A stretch of 64,000 nucleotides of DNA from Ceratobasidium sp. AG-K (taxonomy: Eukaryota > Basidiomycota > Agaricomycetes > Cantharellales > Ceratobasidiaceae), in assembly GCA_037039685.1 (NCBI GenBank), contig JAWNGF010000005.1, forward strand, positions 3,100,001-3,164,000, read 5' to 3'. A program made the translations under genes and the position numbers. Of the stretch, positions 42,097 through 60,807 are shown in pieces; the stretch's first letter is position 1; each line of letters starts with the position of its first letter. A model generated the notes under the pieces. The model had not been told where the DNA came from and ran no database searches. It saw only the letters and a list, made by a program, of their open reading frames with translations.

Positions 42097-43098
42097 TTAG
42101 GTTGGAATTGGAGGTTGGGCAAGGATCGCCTCGACACCCAGGACATAGTGCAGCTCCAAGTCAGCCGGGATTGCATCTTTGCCAAAAACCTGTATAACCG
42201 CCAGATGCGCATCAACTGCACGTTTGACTCGTCCTTGAAGAGAATCAAAGCGGTAAAGGCGACTGGACCCAGGTGATAGATCATTGATTAGTGTTTTGAT
42301 CTTCTTGGCGAACACGCTTTGAGGAAGTTACGTAGTGTCAAGTTGTATAGCGTTTGGCCAGGCAACAGGACTTACCCGCATCGTTGAATTCTGGATTGTA
42401 ACTTTTCAAGGTATTTGTGATTTGCTGTGAGAAGAGCTTTCTTCTTGGAATTTTGCTCTTGACGATTGGCCTCTTCTAAGCCGTGTAGGTAGACAAGTAC
42501 GTGAGGCATACACCCTAGTAGTACTCGTTTGTGCTGATGGAGGTATTTGACGGGCTGCGGTTGACACACAATACGATTCAAGTCGTGCATGTACTCGGTA
42601 TGGAGCTTGCGAATTTTAACACCTATCGATGTCTGTGGAGCTAGGTGACGGAGTCGATACCGAGAATAATATGCCCAGATAACGCGGGCTGCTTGCTGCG
42701 CTTTAACTCGATGTTGCGCCTCGTGAGCCTTATACTTGGCTTGCTGTCGAATTGTGTATCTTCTATAGCAGAATAATATCTTTTTTCCCATGTCGACCTC
42801 GTTGGCAGTCAAAATCCGCTGGACTTCAAGGTTTGATAGGGAAGGCGAGTAGCCAGACTGAAGAGGTACTGGGCTTGCAAACATATCTGCTTCAATTCGG
42901 CCTCCCATTTGAGGTCCAGGAGGTGCCTGCGCCTGAGTGGAGTGAGCGGACGATTTGGCAAGTGGACTGAGGGAAACTCCGGCATGCTTTGCAACGCCAC
43001 CCAGCGATAGTTGTTGGGCTAGATCCGGGAAGACATTCGCATAGCTAATACTCTTTGCACCGTGGATGGAGGGAGGGGGGAGCGAATTCCGGCGAAGT
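42097..43098 (-). pseudogene. 3' fragment of the TRANK1-like gene (duplicate of 51,729-52,736)
   Basis: Exon 33 (42,316-42,097) and most of exon 32 (43,098-42,376) of the gene annotated at 51,729-60,585, with no differences that I saw. The fragment ends abruptly inside exon 32 at 43,098, where the sequence jumps to a noisy copy of the C2 3' region. Probably the end of one contig that overlaps the next, not a real second gene copy. Confidence 0.8.
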
Positions 43099-44652
43099 GT
43101 CAAAAGGGGTGATACGAGTAGTGTCACTTGCAAAACTTGCACTATTTCAAGAAACACACCACCTCACGCTTTAACCTTTTGTGCCTCTGCATGCCTCGCT
43201 GTCCACCGCTCCACATTGCCAAACAACCATCACCCGCGTCCTCGAAGGACCTGCCTTTGCCACGGCAAGGGTCCTTGATCGAGCCGCCCTCTACGTCTTC
43301 AAGTGGTCCCACAACAAAGCTTGGGCAGAATGGCACTTCAGGGCCTCGGACAACATCCTCCACTCAGACCTGGGGGAATTCCAGTGGGTCGGAAAAAAAT
43401 GGCCGACACGCATGCAGCTCCTACGAAAGGACATATACGTCTGCCGGGGGTGGCCGCATTCCAGGGTCTCGGAGGTCGTGGCTCCTCTCCACCCAACATG
43501 TCGGGTGGTTGAATGGGACAAGAAGGAGCATACTCAAGCGGATGTGGGTACTAGGTTACGACGGAAGGCAGACAACACTCCGACCTTGATGGAACGATGC
43601 CTGGGAAGCCAACTACGAACAGGACCTGAGCGATGGAGGATGGAGAGGGGCCGATACCAGATGGAGAAGATCGGACTGGGAACCTTAATGGTGGAAGAAG
43701 GAGGAGTCTGACGTGTCGGCATAGAAGGAGGCAGAGCCCGGAGGTAGTTTCAGTGGGATGGAGAATTTGTGGAGGCACACCAGAAGTGGGTTCTGGACTG
43801 GGCCAAGGCGGACTGGACGAGGAGGAGAACCTGGAGAATGGGTGAAGTTCTCGTCGAACCGGGGAACACGTGTTCAAATCCCATCGACCTGATCCCTCCG
43901 AGGAGATGAAGGCTCGTAAGAATGTATGTGAGGAAAGGGGAAGACTGCACGGTGCAGTAAGTCCATTCAGGTCCCCCAAATGGACTCATAGGGGGGAGGT
44001 AATGTCGTGGAGCCAGCTCATCTCCTCGGATAGCTGTTGTCTCGCCCGCCTGTCCTCTTCTTTGTGTTGTGTTTCCTTTTCCGTTTGCCGCGTTGCTCTT
44101 TCTTGTGGGTACGTCTTTCATTGTGTAATGGGTGGGCGGAGGCTGTGCTTGCACGAGTCCATGTTGTTACATACAGCAGAATCACATTGACACTCCTGAT
44201 TGGTAGACTGTGCTTGATTCATGTGCTGCGCTTTGTATGATCGGCCACCGTTTGAATTATATAGAGGACCAACAAGCCTGTAACCCGCTTGTTTTGTCTC
44301 GTCAAAAACAATCCCCTCTGAGTGACACTTTAGAACACCCTACCCTCCAAGAGCCTTCAGTCGGCTTTAAGTGTTTTGCGTTCAAGAGGTCACTTAGGTT
44401 TAGTGCCGTCCACTCTCCATCGCGGCTTGTCCTCATAGCACAAGAAGAAGCTTTCGACAAGTTGGGCACTTGGGTCAGCAAAAACACTGGAAATGGATCA
44501 GCAGCAATATTGGTGGCCATCCATGAAAGGCCTACATCAATCAAATACATTTCATCATGCGATTCATGCCAGCGGTCAAAACCCATCATATCCAACAACC
44601 TCTTGGGAATTTCAACCACTTGAACACCCTTCCACCCCCCCCCCCCCCCCCC

Positions 44653-44720
<68 letters not shown>

Positions 44721-45269
44721 CCCTGGCAACATAGTTTGGTTGTTATGATTGTTCAAACTTCTCTGGTCCCCCCCCCCCCATGGTTCTAGACTCATTATTG
44801 GTCATTGTTGACCACCCTGACAAGATGGCATCACTTCATCCCATGATACCAAAAAAACCACGTCCACCCAAGCTGGCGGAACTCTTCATGGAACACTGCT
44901 GGAAACTACATGGCACCCCAGAAACAGTCGTATCAGATTGTGGACCAACTTTGCCTATCCAAATTCATGGTAGGAGCTCTATCTAGGTCCCTGAACATTG
45001 GCCTAGATTCTCTAATGCTTTCACCTGAAAAACTGACAGGCAAAGGGAGCGCATCAATCAATGGTCTATGGCTTTCATTTTGGACACGACTGCACCTTCA
45101 AGCAACACATACTGGGCTTCACTGGTACCTTTGCCGAATTTGCAGATAACAAAACTCGTTCATTTATAGCATTGGTATGACACCTTTCTTTGCCAACATG
45201 GCTTGCCACATCAATCATATTTACACAAGTGGAAGATGGTCCATCCTGGAAGCTGTGGCGCATGTTGCA
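43097..45269 (+). repeat. Error-rich copy of 35,183-37,242
   Basis: It follows C2 ORF3 (about 43,110-43,960), the C 3' LTR (about 44,005-44,458) and the D integrase (about 44,459-45,269) in the same order as 35,183-37,242. Single-base insertions and deletions occur every few dozen bases, so no reading frame survives. The pattern (dense random indels, no transition bias) is unlike the decay seen in the other elements and like unpolished sequence. Confidence 0.8.
44635..44717 (+). other. Poly-C run (one A), probable artefact
   Basis: Inserted between CTTCCA and ACCCTGGCAAC, which are adjacent in the clean copy near 36,705-36,715. A second run of 12 C sits at 44,768-44,779 in place of a normal six-base stretch. 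Confidence 0.85.
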
Positions 45270-49804
<4,535 letters not shown>

Positions 49805-49828
49805 GCCCTGGCCTAGAAGGGGGGGTAG

Positions 49829-50745
49829 TGTCACGACCTTTTCTGTTTCCTTTCTTCTTTATCTGTTTGCCTTGTGTTTGGTCTCGTTCTGCTTGCCTTG
49901 GCGCATTTAGTTGCCTTACTGTAAGCCATGTTTGCGGGACATGCCTGCCTGGCCTGTTCCCTTGTCTCCTTGGTGTCCATGGACTTTTAACATTTCCTTT
50001 GTCCTGCCTTTGCTTCTCATGGACTCTTGCCTTTTCTTATTTTGGTTTCCTTTGTTGCTTGCTCTCTATTGTACATAGCCACAGTAGTTAGTATATTTAC
50101 CAGCGACACAAGTCTTGTGGAGACAAGACTTGTTCTCTTGTTGTTTTCCCCCATCTCCTATTGCATGACTCACTTAGGCCTTCACACTGTACATTTGACC
50201 TTTGTCATTGTCCCAACCCCCACTGATCCTTCCTGTGGAGTCTTGGCCTCCAAGGTTTGGCTAGGGTTGTGACACCAAGGCCCCTCCTATGGACTTCATC
50301 TTCTGGCTGCTTGTATTGTGTCTCCTTTGTTCCACCCTCCTATGTGTCTGTTTCCTTTGTGCTTGCACAGCCTTAGGCTGCTTCTTTTCTCTTTTGTCTT
50401 GCAACTTCCTTTCTTGGCAAGTCATGTTCCTTTATAGGACATGACTCATAGAGCTTTCTGATTGGATAGTTTGTATGACTTGTTTCTTGGCATGAGTATG
50501 ACTCATGCCCTTTCCTGAATATAAAATGAGGCAACAACAAGCATGGTATCCCCATCTTGTTTTGCCTCATCATTTCCCCCAACAAACAGTTCCTCACTGG
50601 GTTTCCCTTAGGGTTACCTTGGATCCTCAGGTCTTAGTGCTGTTCACAGTCTACAGTCAACAGTCTTTTGGGTGCCAAGTCTCTAAGTCTCAACTTGCAC
50701 ACATACAGTTATAGTCAGTAACCATCATAGTGTTGGGTTGCAACA
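49829..50745 (+). repeat. Second copy of D 3' LTR and LTR fragment G
   Basis: Identical by eye to 40,197-41,113 (constant offset 9,632): D LTR 49,829-50,274, fragment G 50,275-50,745. Confidence 0.85.
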
Positions 50746-51728
50746 GGGACAAAGGCCAAGCAGGAGAATTATGGCAACTCAGAAAGGGAGGGGCCTGGTC
50801 CAGGTATAGAACACTGTCAATGGCCTGGTTCTCTGTTGCCAAAGGTGGATCCTTGCTTGGTGCCTCAGTTTTGTGATCTGGACTACTGGACCACTGCAGG
50901 TATCATGTTCATTGATCATCAATGGTATGTGGCTTTTGCTTAACCTCTCCACCACACCAAGCACAATAGCAGAAAGTTGCCAATTGGTTTTTATGATGTG
51001 ACTTATCAAGGGATGTTGACAGTTGTACACACTTGCAGCCAAACCACCCCCAAACCCAACCCACATACCTGACACTGCCTTCTTGCAACTGGTGACCCAT
51101 CTCCCCCGTTCAATCCCATTGCCATCATGTAAAACTATCTGTGAGTTGTGATTCCTGCCAGGAGGTAGGGTATTGGGTGTTTACAAAGGATTCAAAGAAC
51201 ACTGAGTATTGCTAACATCAAGCCCACCATGTGTATATTCCTGGGCCAGTCCAATCAGAAGGCTATCTGACAAATTTAAATTGACCCATGCATCTGTATG
51301 TATTGACATTGATATTGATACATGCTGCTGGATCAGGATTGATATCTGAATCAGGTATATACAAATATATGCCACGTGAAGGGCCTTGGCAAGGAAGTGG
51401 ACCATACGGAGGGACTGAGAATATTAAGAAAAGCCGGATATTTACTATTTAATTCACCTACAAGTTCCTGTGTAATTTCTCCTGTTATGAGTCCCTGTGA
51501 TAGCTTGTACTCATATCATGTCCTATTGAATTAAATATGATTATGCCACACCATCATTATGGGCGTGGCACAGCAAATGATTACTGCGGCTTTGTTTGAC
51601 CAGGTGAGTTGATTTCTGCACGCAGATGATTTGAAATTCTTGGCATATGGTACAAGCATGTTTAAGACCCTTGTTGCAACACGTCTCCAATATCCAACTT
51701 TGTTTAGATCTAACTTTCATGACCTGGG
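50746..51728. other. Non-coding interval (second copy)
   Basis: Same as 41,114-42,096. It precedes the stop codon of the helicase gene, so it contains that gene's 3' UTR; no separate gene is seen. Confidence 0.5.
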
Positions 51729-54700
51729 TTAGGTTGGAATTGGAGGTTGGGCAAGGATCGCCTCGACACCCAGGACATAGTGCAGCTCCAAGTCAGCCGG
51801 GATTGCATCTTTGCCAAAAACCTGTATAACCGCCAGATGCGCATCAACTGCACGTTTGACTCGTCCTTGAAGAGAATCAAAGCGGTAAAGGCGACTGGAC
51901 CCAGGTGATAGATCATTGATTAGTGTTTTGATCTTCTTGGCGAACACGCTTTGAGGAAGTTACGTAGTGTCAAGTTGTATAGCGTTTGGCCAGGCAACAG
52001 GACTTACCCGCATCGTTGAATTCTGGATTGTAACTTTTCAAGGTATTTGTGATTTGCTGTGAGAAGAGCTTTCTTCTTGGAATTTTGCTCTTGACGATTG
52101 GCCTCTTCTAAGCCGTGTAGGTAGACAAGTACGTGAGGCATACACCCTAGTAGTACTCGTTTGTGCTGATGGAGGTATTTGACGGGCTGCGGTTGACACA
52201 CAATACGATTCAAGTCGTGCATGTACTCGGTATGGAGCTTGCGAATTTTAACACCTATCGATGTCTGTGGAGCTAGGTGACGGAGTCGATACCGAGAATA
52301 ATATGCCCAGATAACGCGGGCTGCTTGCTGCGCTTTAACTCGATGTTGCGCCTCGTGAGCCTTATACTTGGCTTGCTGTCGAATTGTGTATCTTCTATAG
52401 CAGAATAATATCTTTTTTCCCATGTCGACCTCGTTGGCAGTCAAAATCCGCTGGACTTCAAGGTTTGATAGGGAAGGCGAGTAGCCAGACTGAAGAGGTA
52501 CTGGGCTTGCAAACATATCTGCTTCAATTCGGCCTCCCATTTGAGGTCCAGGAGGTGCCTGCGCCTGAGTGGAGTGAGCGGACGATTTGGCAAGTGGACT
52601 GAGGGAAACTCCGGCATGCTTTGCAACGCCACCCAGCGATAGTTGTTGGGCTAGATCCGGGAAGACATTCGCATAGCTAATACTCTTTGCACCGTGGATG
52701 GAGGGAGGGGGGAGCGAATTCCGGCGAAGTGTCAAAAAAACCATCTCATCCGCCCCTCGGTTGAGCGGTGAGTACTCCAGAGCGCTCTGGAAGTCCATCC
52801 AGGAGTGAGCGTTGGCGAACCTAATACCAGAAATTTATCAGGAATAATTGCTCCCCTGAATAGAATTCTGAATATTACCTTGTGCACATTGTGTGCACAT
52901 TACCGGACTCATTTAACAAGTTTGAGACCACCAATCGTATTTCATCCTTCTCGTGCAGAGGAACTCCAATGTTGGATGCAACTAGGTTTATAAGCTTTGG
53001 GTAATGATATTGAAAGCACGAGTGGATACTTACCAATAACTAGAAGCCGGCAGCTGCGTATATACACATAAGGTATCGATTCAAACACAAAAATCCTGGA
53101 CGCGACTCACATTCGCATAATCAAAACGGATCGCACTAAAAAATTCAACGGGCCGTTGAAACCAAATAATGCTTGTTTGCGGGGGAAGGGGTTGGGACGT
53201 TCCGATAAGCGAGTGTCAATCGACGTACTACGGAGTTGGGCAGCCTGAGCGGAGGGCTCGTGGGAGTGAAGCAGCCTAATTGTCTCGTACAGGGTGTGCC
53301 AAAAATCTGACAGGTAGAATCCCCGTTGGAGCATAAGGGGTGGTTGCGTGATCAAGTCCAGCGCCCATGACTGTGGGACTAGCATCCGGTCAAAAATAAT
53401 GATGCCTTCGGATGCCCCAGACCATCGTCGGCAGTGAACTATCACTTCGCGGCCAATAAGTTCGAGTACGTGGACTAGCACATTAGCTTCAATGGACACG
53501 CGTTGGGTCACGATATGGCTGAATGATAAGTAGTAAGCTCGTTACTGAAAACATAAAATCTTCCAGTATCACTCACTGCATCGCGCGAATAATTCTTCGT
53601 AGAGCGTTACCAGTTTTTCGACCGTAAAAATCGATAAAATCGTGCACTAGAGAGTACTGGGGGTGCGGGTAGGCTTCGTCATTCAGCATTAGATCAGCCC
53701 GTGGCTCAACCAGTCTCGTTGAATGCAATCCATACACATATGCGTCGAATCTAATGGACGTACTCCTGACTCGGAAAGCAAGCTCCATATAAGCTAAGAT
53801 ATCCGACAGAACTCTTGCTCCATATTTGAGTTTGGGCTCGGTGTAGTGTAGCGCGTCTGCACACCACATGGCAATAATATTGAAGCCAACGGTGGTCTCT
53901 GGAACGCGGGCTGGATCAATACAAACGACACTCCCCATAGGAGGGAAGTGAGGCATGAGAACCTCATAAGCTTTGCGAACCCAGGTTCTACATTTCCATT
54001 GAGCGCCCGTGAACGGAAGGTCCAAGAAAACCTACCGTGTCAACACTCTGTACTCCGATACGTTTTCAGGCTGGTACACTCGGATAACTTCAAGCTGAGA
54101 AATGAGGGCTTGGGCCCGCAGATTGAATGCTTCCTGTCGCTGCCCTTCAGGTAACCTGAGACTGTTCACTTCTTGTCTGTTACACTCTTCTCGGTTGCAC
54201 TTCCCAAATATAGCAAAGCCGAGACACGGCTCAAGGTATACCGAATGGTCTAACACATCGTTTATGGCCGTTTTTTGTATCTCGAATCGCAGTGCTTTGT
54301 ATATCGCGCTTCTTGCAAGCCGGCGAGCGTCCACCTCTGGGAGCGCTAAACAGGAAAGTCCAAGATCTGATGAGGTCGGTTCCAGTACACCCGGGACACT
54401 GCAGGCCTCGTCAAAAATAACAGATGATGAATGTATCCAGAACTTAGTTGAGACCGATTTACCGCCCTCAACCTCCATGAGGGTGTCGCCTTTTTGGATC
54501 TCCATCCCCATGAGCTTTTGGCTGCTCAGAGCAAAAAGGTCGAGAGTCCGCCCAAGGTGGAGCAATTGGCTAAAATAGAGAAACGATAGTTTAGATTTCT
54601 TCACAAACTCTGGGATGGTCCAACCCTTTGCGGGGATGAGCAGATTTGAGCTAGATGCAAAGCAGAGGAGAGAGAGTATGAACGACAAGCGAGCAGGTGG

Positions 54701-57700
54701 GCGACCTCGAGCATCTGCTTGGCGAGCCAGAAGCGCGTAAGATTGAGCAATATCAAGCAAGCGAGTTTGGTCTCGCGCATGCAGAGCCCCAAATACCTCG
54801 AGCTGAGTATGCAATGTGTAATTATGATAATTGTTAGCTGGAGCTATTCAACTCACTTGACGAATCTCATCCTTTTTCAGTATACCTTTCGTGTTCTTCA
54901 AATGCTGGATTAGCGAAACAATTACTGCACTCTCCAGATTCTTGTTATAATCAAGAGGGCCAAACGGAAGTAAAATCCAAAGGCTACGGAGTGCCTTTTC
55001 GACCACCTGTCGTGCTGAACCTGGGGTATTGGAGCGAAGAAGTAACCGAATGCCTTCCATAACATTATGCTCGCTGAACGCCACCTCGGCCGCCTCCTCA
55101 TAGCGCTGTTGACTCTCTAGAACATGAATCTGGGCCATTCCAAGGCCGTAGCCTTCCATGTATTCTAGTTCCTTGTCTAAATCATCGAAGAGTTCCTCTG
55201 CTTGCCTTTATTTATGTGATTGGCCAGCCTTTGTCAGAATTAATGAGCTCGACTCACTTGAATTTTTGAGTTCGCAGATACTCCAACTTGGCGACTTCAA
55301 TAACCTCCCCAACAACTTCTTCCTGCATACTGTCTCTGTGGTCCTTCACGACACACACCGCCTCGTCAAAACACCCTGCGCGACGGAAGTTTTTTGCGGC
55401 CAAATTAAATTCTCCCACCGATAAATAGGCTTGCGCGGTTGATTTCCAGTCCTCAATCTCTGCAAAACATTCCGCGGCGCGAAGAAAACATGATCTTTGT
55501 TGTTTCCTTCTGGAGTTTTGTGCACATTTCAAGTAGTGTTCTGCGGCTCCAAGGAAAAGTTGACGTGCTTGATCGACGACCCCCGTAGCTTGTGAGAGCC
55601 TTGCTTGTTTCCGAAACTCGTAGGCGGTAGCAATATCTCGTTCCGCTAGCATGTTCGCTTTCTCAAAGCAGAAAGCTGCTTGCGAATATAACTCCTTGTT
55701 GAAAAGTGACCGGCCGCGCTCATCCCAGGCGTCCTTCGTGGACGAAACTTGTCGGGACATATTCCCAGTTAGGGTCTAATTACAATACTATCTGAATTTA
55801 GAGATCTCACCGCCGAGCTGGGGTATGGGGTCCCCCGGCCCATGATGTGTAACAAGGCCATACGAACTCCAGAATTCCTGGGAGGATCATCAGCAATTGC
55901 AGCTAGGGTCACAATAACCCACCTTGATTGCTTCGGCTGTTTCAGACATGTCCCATATCCAGCAGTTCTTACGAGCGCGGGTTAGTCCAACGTAAAGATT
56001 TTTGAGCTCAGCGCAGATCACAGAGTGGCGAAGTTCATCAAATTCGGGGACTGGTGCAATCCCGGTCAGCACGATCCGCCAAGTAGCTAGCTCAGGAAGG
56101 GAGTCTTCGAAAAAATCATACAACAATACGTCATCAAACTCGAGGCCTAGCAAAATTACTGAGCTTTGCGGTCTCTGGTTTCAGTGTCCCGTACCTTTGC
56201 TTTCATATAAAGTGAGAATCAAGCCTATTTTCCCGACTCGGTCCTGCAGGGTTTTACGGGCCGTCTCACTACGAACAAGTATAACTTGAGAGGCGCCAAA
56301 GTTTATGCTCCCTTTGCTATAAAAAAGTTGTGACAACAATTTTTAATACGGAGCTCAAGACTGCCACCCACTTTTCACCGTGAAGAAACTGCTTAAATTG
56401 CGCAACACCGCGCTCCCATCCAGAGAAAAAGATAGGCGGAGGACCGTCCTTCAGCCCACTCTCTTTTTGGAGCTTGTCAATCGAGTCTGGAAAGAGCTCG
56501 GAAACAAGCTTAACGATAGAACTCGCGCAGTCAACAATTCCGCTATGACTCCTATAGTTGACGGCAAGATGAAAGAGGGTTGGGTGGACCGCTTTACGCT
56601 TTTTAGCCCGGACTGCCTTGTTCTGTTCCTGGAGATCATTCGGCGTGTTAGCCAGCGCATACATGAATTCAACAACATGTATGAGAACAAACCTCCAAGC
56701 GCCACATAAAAGCCTTAAGGTCTTCAAACCGAAAGGAACTTCCTGCTGAAATCGTCTAAACGTCCGTCAGCGTATGGTAATTCCAAATTCGACTATGTAT
56801 GTGCTATATTACCTGCGCAGTATCTCCTGCCATGAATATCCCGTGTGGATTGCTACTGAGACTGTGCAACACTACAAAACGCTGAAACGACTGTCCAATA
56901 TTATGAGTATAAACCTACATTGAATATCAATCAACAAATTGTCTTGCGCCTAATCAAATGTTAGCATAAAGTTGCCAGACAATCACCCTCTGGACTCACT
57001 TCGTCAATATACCTGCATCCCAAATATGCGAACTTAAGTACTTGTAGTAGCTGCTACTGAAAGTTTGTTGTACACACGTACAGGCAATCAAGCTTCTTTC
57101 CCGGAACCCTAGATCTCATGGCTTTAACTAGTGCATGTGTGCTAGTGATGCGGAGCTTAGCATGATACTGTTAATGAGGTGACAAGAAGCGCTCACCGTT
57201 GTGCCACATCGCAGTGCCCGAGCTGACCTCGTCGGGTACAATACGCCTCGTAAAGGTCGTAGACGTGCTCGCGTTGAGAAGCAAAGGATGACCTCCGATA
57301 TCTTCGTTCTGTATACTCTTCCCGACTTAGTGCTCCGGATTCAGAATCCAATGCAGCTTCGGACCCCTATAAAAACCAGAATTAGTATATATTGACGGGA
57401 AAAACATTTTTTTAGTACCTCAATCACGCCAAGGAACTCGCTGTAGACCAATGTAGGGTCAAACCCCTTTTTGAGGCGATGATCAAAGCGTGGCCAATAC
57501 GCAGCAAGAAACTTTCTGTAACAGACCCAGGGTTAAGGCTTAAGGGTCATTCATAGGGTTATAAGGCACTTACTCGAAGGTTATCATCGCCTGTTTGGCC
57601 TTCTTGATGCGCTCGTGCTCCAAGAACTCCGTCACGAAATCAGGGTCGAAAAAGGCGACTGGGTCGGGTTCGGCGACCTGGTCCTCTTTGTACGAACCCG

Positions 57701-60585
57701 GCATCGCACTTCCACCCCCAGCAGTAACCCCGGTTTTATTATCAATAACTTGTCCAATTTGGAGTCCAAAGTCTGCTTCAAGGAGGCTACAGAGCTGTAC
57801 TCTGGTTAATCGCAACAAATCACAAATTGGAAATGGCCATACCTGGTCGAACGAGAGAAACAGTGGGAAATGACGATCCTCAAGCATGGAGTATTTGGGT
57901 GGTAATCCAAAAGCCTCATCGTCTTCGTCTTCGAGATCAGCTAACACATCCTCTTCAGGCTCGTCAAGATTGAGTTCGGTAGCCATTCCGGGGGACCCCT
58001 TCATAATCTTCTGGTAGTGCTCCTGGACACGTTGGGCGAGCATGCGCGACTGGGTAACGAAAACTTGACGTGGTTTAGTAACATCCACCATGCTCTCAAA
58101 CAGTATTTCGATTCCTAGCATCTACATGGAGTAATGATATTCAGCCGAAGTCGTTCCAATTTTCTGGTGATTACTAGACCTTGAATACAATGCACGTCGT
58201 TTTTCCTATTTGCAAATCAGCGAACTGTGTATGCGGTTTGGGAGTAGTAGTACCGGTTCCACTTCGACCCAAAACAAAGCAAGACGAGTCATGGTAAATA
58301 ACCTCTTTCTCCTTGTCACTGGTGAGAGTCAGCTTCGCACTGCCCTCTCGGATCTCGTTCTGAATTAATTACTCACGACGGGTGGAAGGGGTGGTCTTCA
58401 TCATTCAGGATTGCTGTTGATCGGTAACAGTTAATATGCGTTACTACTAGGAAGTAGTGAAACATACGGGTAATAAGCGACTGGGACATAGGGACAAATT
58501 CTCCTAGGCTGAATCCAGTCACCATCAGCATATGTTGAACGATACGGCAATGCACTCACCCATAGAGTAAATCCCACTGAATAGAAGACAGTATTAGCTT
58601 GCGCTACGACCATATAGATACTTGTGAGCCCCTCACATCCTGGTTATCAACATCGTCTAGCACCTCGCGTTGAGCTCGAGCGCTGGATGATGATGGCTTG
58701 ATTGACCCGCCAGAGTCCTGCTGGTGTGGGAACCGGGTAGGGCGAGTAACATTTTGCCCCGGTGCACGGTGGGTATCCCGATATAAGCATCTTTAGGTAG
58801 CCAGGTTTGCTCACGACCCAAGAGGAGCAGTAACCAGAGCATCTCACCGTTGACGATACTCCTTTCCACGGCGCTCTAAGCTGTGCGAGATTTGTGACCA
58901 CATCCGGTTATCCAGTTGAGCGTGTGTGTAGACACCATAAACCTTGATAACTATTCAGATCGATTAGCGATGTGTAAGGAAACGCAACTTGGGTCATTAA
59001 ATGTACCTTGTTCATCAAACTGTTGAGGCATCGTTCAATTTCAGTATGAAAGGTAATAGCCCAACTAAAAAGCAACACCACCTTGACTTCTTCATCGGTT
59101 CTAATGTCGACCTGGTAGACGATCCTCATATCTCGAGAAACTTTCGCCTCGTATATCGGAACTAACAGCAAGATACCCATACGGTCAGCTTGGAGTCGCA
59201 AAACAGTTGCCACCATATGCTCATACCTTCCGTACCCAGCCCTACCAACCTCTTTTGATTACTATCTGAGAAGAACCCTTCCGAAAGCTCCCTGACATCC
59301 AGCCAAGTTTAATTATTATAGCGGCCAAGTTAGTGCCGGCCTCCATGATCGATAAGGTTGAGTGAAACCATCACTCACTCTAGTTTCTTTTGGACCATGT
59401 AATATCCGGGATTGTCTCGCTTTCGCATTCGCCGTAGATCGGCCATGGCACGGTTAGTGATGAGAACAGGCCATTCTCCCGGCAAAGAGTCTTCGTCAAA
59501 ATACTTTGCGGAGGCGAGCGGCTGAATCCGAGAGAAGGCACCGGCGTCTGGAGCGGCTGTCAAACCTAAACCATTGTCTTCTGCGTCCTCGACTATAGTA
59601 GTAGGAACCGATGTGGATATCACGAGCTCAACGGGAATCTTGAGGTAGCGCGCTTTGGTGTGATCTGCGAATCCCGGTTTCGCAAATGATACAAGAAACA
59701 TCTGGTTGCCAGTCGATCAAATAAAGCGATCATGAGAAGGCATAATCCCCTTACCTCGAGTGCTTTGTGCAAGCGCAACAGTAGACTTGACTGAACATTC
59801 ATTGCCTCCTTATGAGTGGCAGGAAAATCAACTTCAGCTGCTTTGAATACCCTCGGATCGACGGCTCCGTTACTCCAATGCGCCTGATTGGCGATGCTAA
59901 CCGACGTCTTGCGCCTTTTTTGAATTTTGGATCTGAACTTGACCGATAAATCTGCCTGCTCATCCTTTTCCCCAAGATCGCCCAGATCAACAAATCCAAG
60001 GTGACCCAATGCCTCAAGCGCGGTGGTGAGGTATGGTAGCCGTCGACCCTCCTCATCGACCTTACGGGAAACTATCTTAAGGGGTAAGCGATCGAAATAT
60101 GTCCGGAACCGCTCGATTAGGGTGCTAATAACGCTCTCCTTCCACGCCTCGCAAGTCGTTGGGAAAAGTACCCCACACAAGGCTTCGGAGACAGTCTCCC
60201 GGATTTCTTCATCAGCTGTGGACGAACGCATTAGGGAATTTTCCCCAGATTCATCGTTGTACGTACCCGCAAGAAGAAACTCGAGCAAGTCTACCTCAAT
60301 CTCAGCCAGATCTTGGATAGTGTCGGCCATATCAAGCGTCGCAGCCGCCCGCCGCAATTTCGTTTGAGCAAAATTAATCCATTCCTCGGGGGTACTGGGG
60401 AGTAATTCATCTGCCAAATCTAGTCTCGGGGTCTTTCGAGTCGTTGGAGACGTGGGAGAGCGGAGCAGCCCCTCTCGATGGTCGTCGAGTTTCGTGCTTT
60501 GGCGTGGAGAAAGCTGGATACTTCTCCGGGTTGTTGGGGATTGTGGTTGGGACGCGTCTGATCGGGCCCGAGTCGAGCGCGTCAT
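51729..60585 (-). CDS. TRANK1-like protein: UvrD-family SF1 helicase domain plus TPR-like repeats, 33 exons
   Basis: Start ATG 60,585, stop TAA 51,731-51,729. My exons: 60585-59755, 59701-59379, 59291-59227, 59161-59082, 59019-59007, 58950-58848, 58790-58622, 58576-58560, 58508-58448, 58359-58254, 58205-58180, 58121-57843, 57794-57574, 57515-57419, 57366-57197, 57141-57082, 57012-57000, 56949-56919, 56871-56813, 56755-56693, 56628-56372, 56316-56195, 56146-55923, 55877-55811, 55747-55258, 55205-54857, 54802-54036, 53987-53577, 53518-53111, 53053-53034, 52981-52879, 52820-52008, 51948-51729. All have GT..AG introns and total 7,038 nt (2,345 codons plus stop). Helicase motifs in order: Walker A GRSGTGKTT (about residue 586, split by an intron), Walker B LYIDEAQDN (about 875, split over three exons), FMAGDTAQ, NYRSHSGIVD, SKGLEFDDVLLY and LYVGLTRARK (about 1,100). 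A helical TPR-like half follows (SLFNKELYSQAAFCFEKA), then an IQ-like basic helix (ARVIWAYYSRYRLRH). TRANK1 relatives are large ATP-dependent helicase-like proteins whose substrate is unknown. No stop or frame break. Confidence 0.85.
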
Positions 60586-60807
60586 TACTATAGTAGACTT
60601 ATGATTTCTTGAAGCGACAAGGTGGAAACTCGTTGTCGTGGAGGTACGCAAGAGTGTTTGCTTGATCTGGAGTGGCTACGAATTGCCACTGACATATAAG
60701 GGCCAGATATGTCATGATGACTAATCAACCAAATAGGATGGGAAGATCGTGACGCAGTTACTACTTTGTGGCTGTTTTCTCTATCTACATAGAGTTCTAC
60801 TGAAACC

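Noticed and set aside
56002..60367. Plus-strand frames opposite the helicase gene (for example 54,102-54,578, 60,023-60,367)
   Set aside because: Antisense shadows of confirmed exons with no own splice or domain signal.
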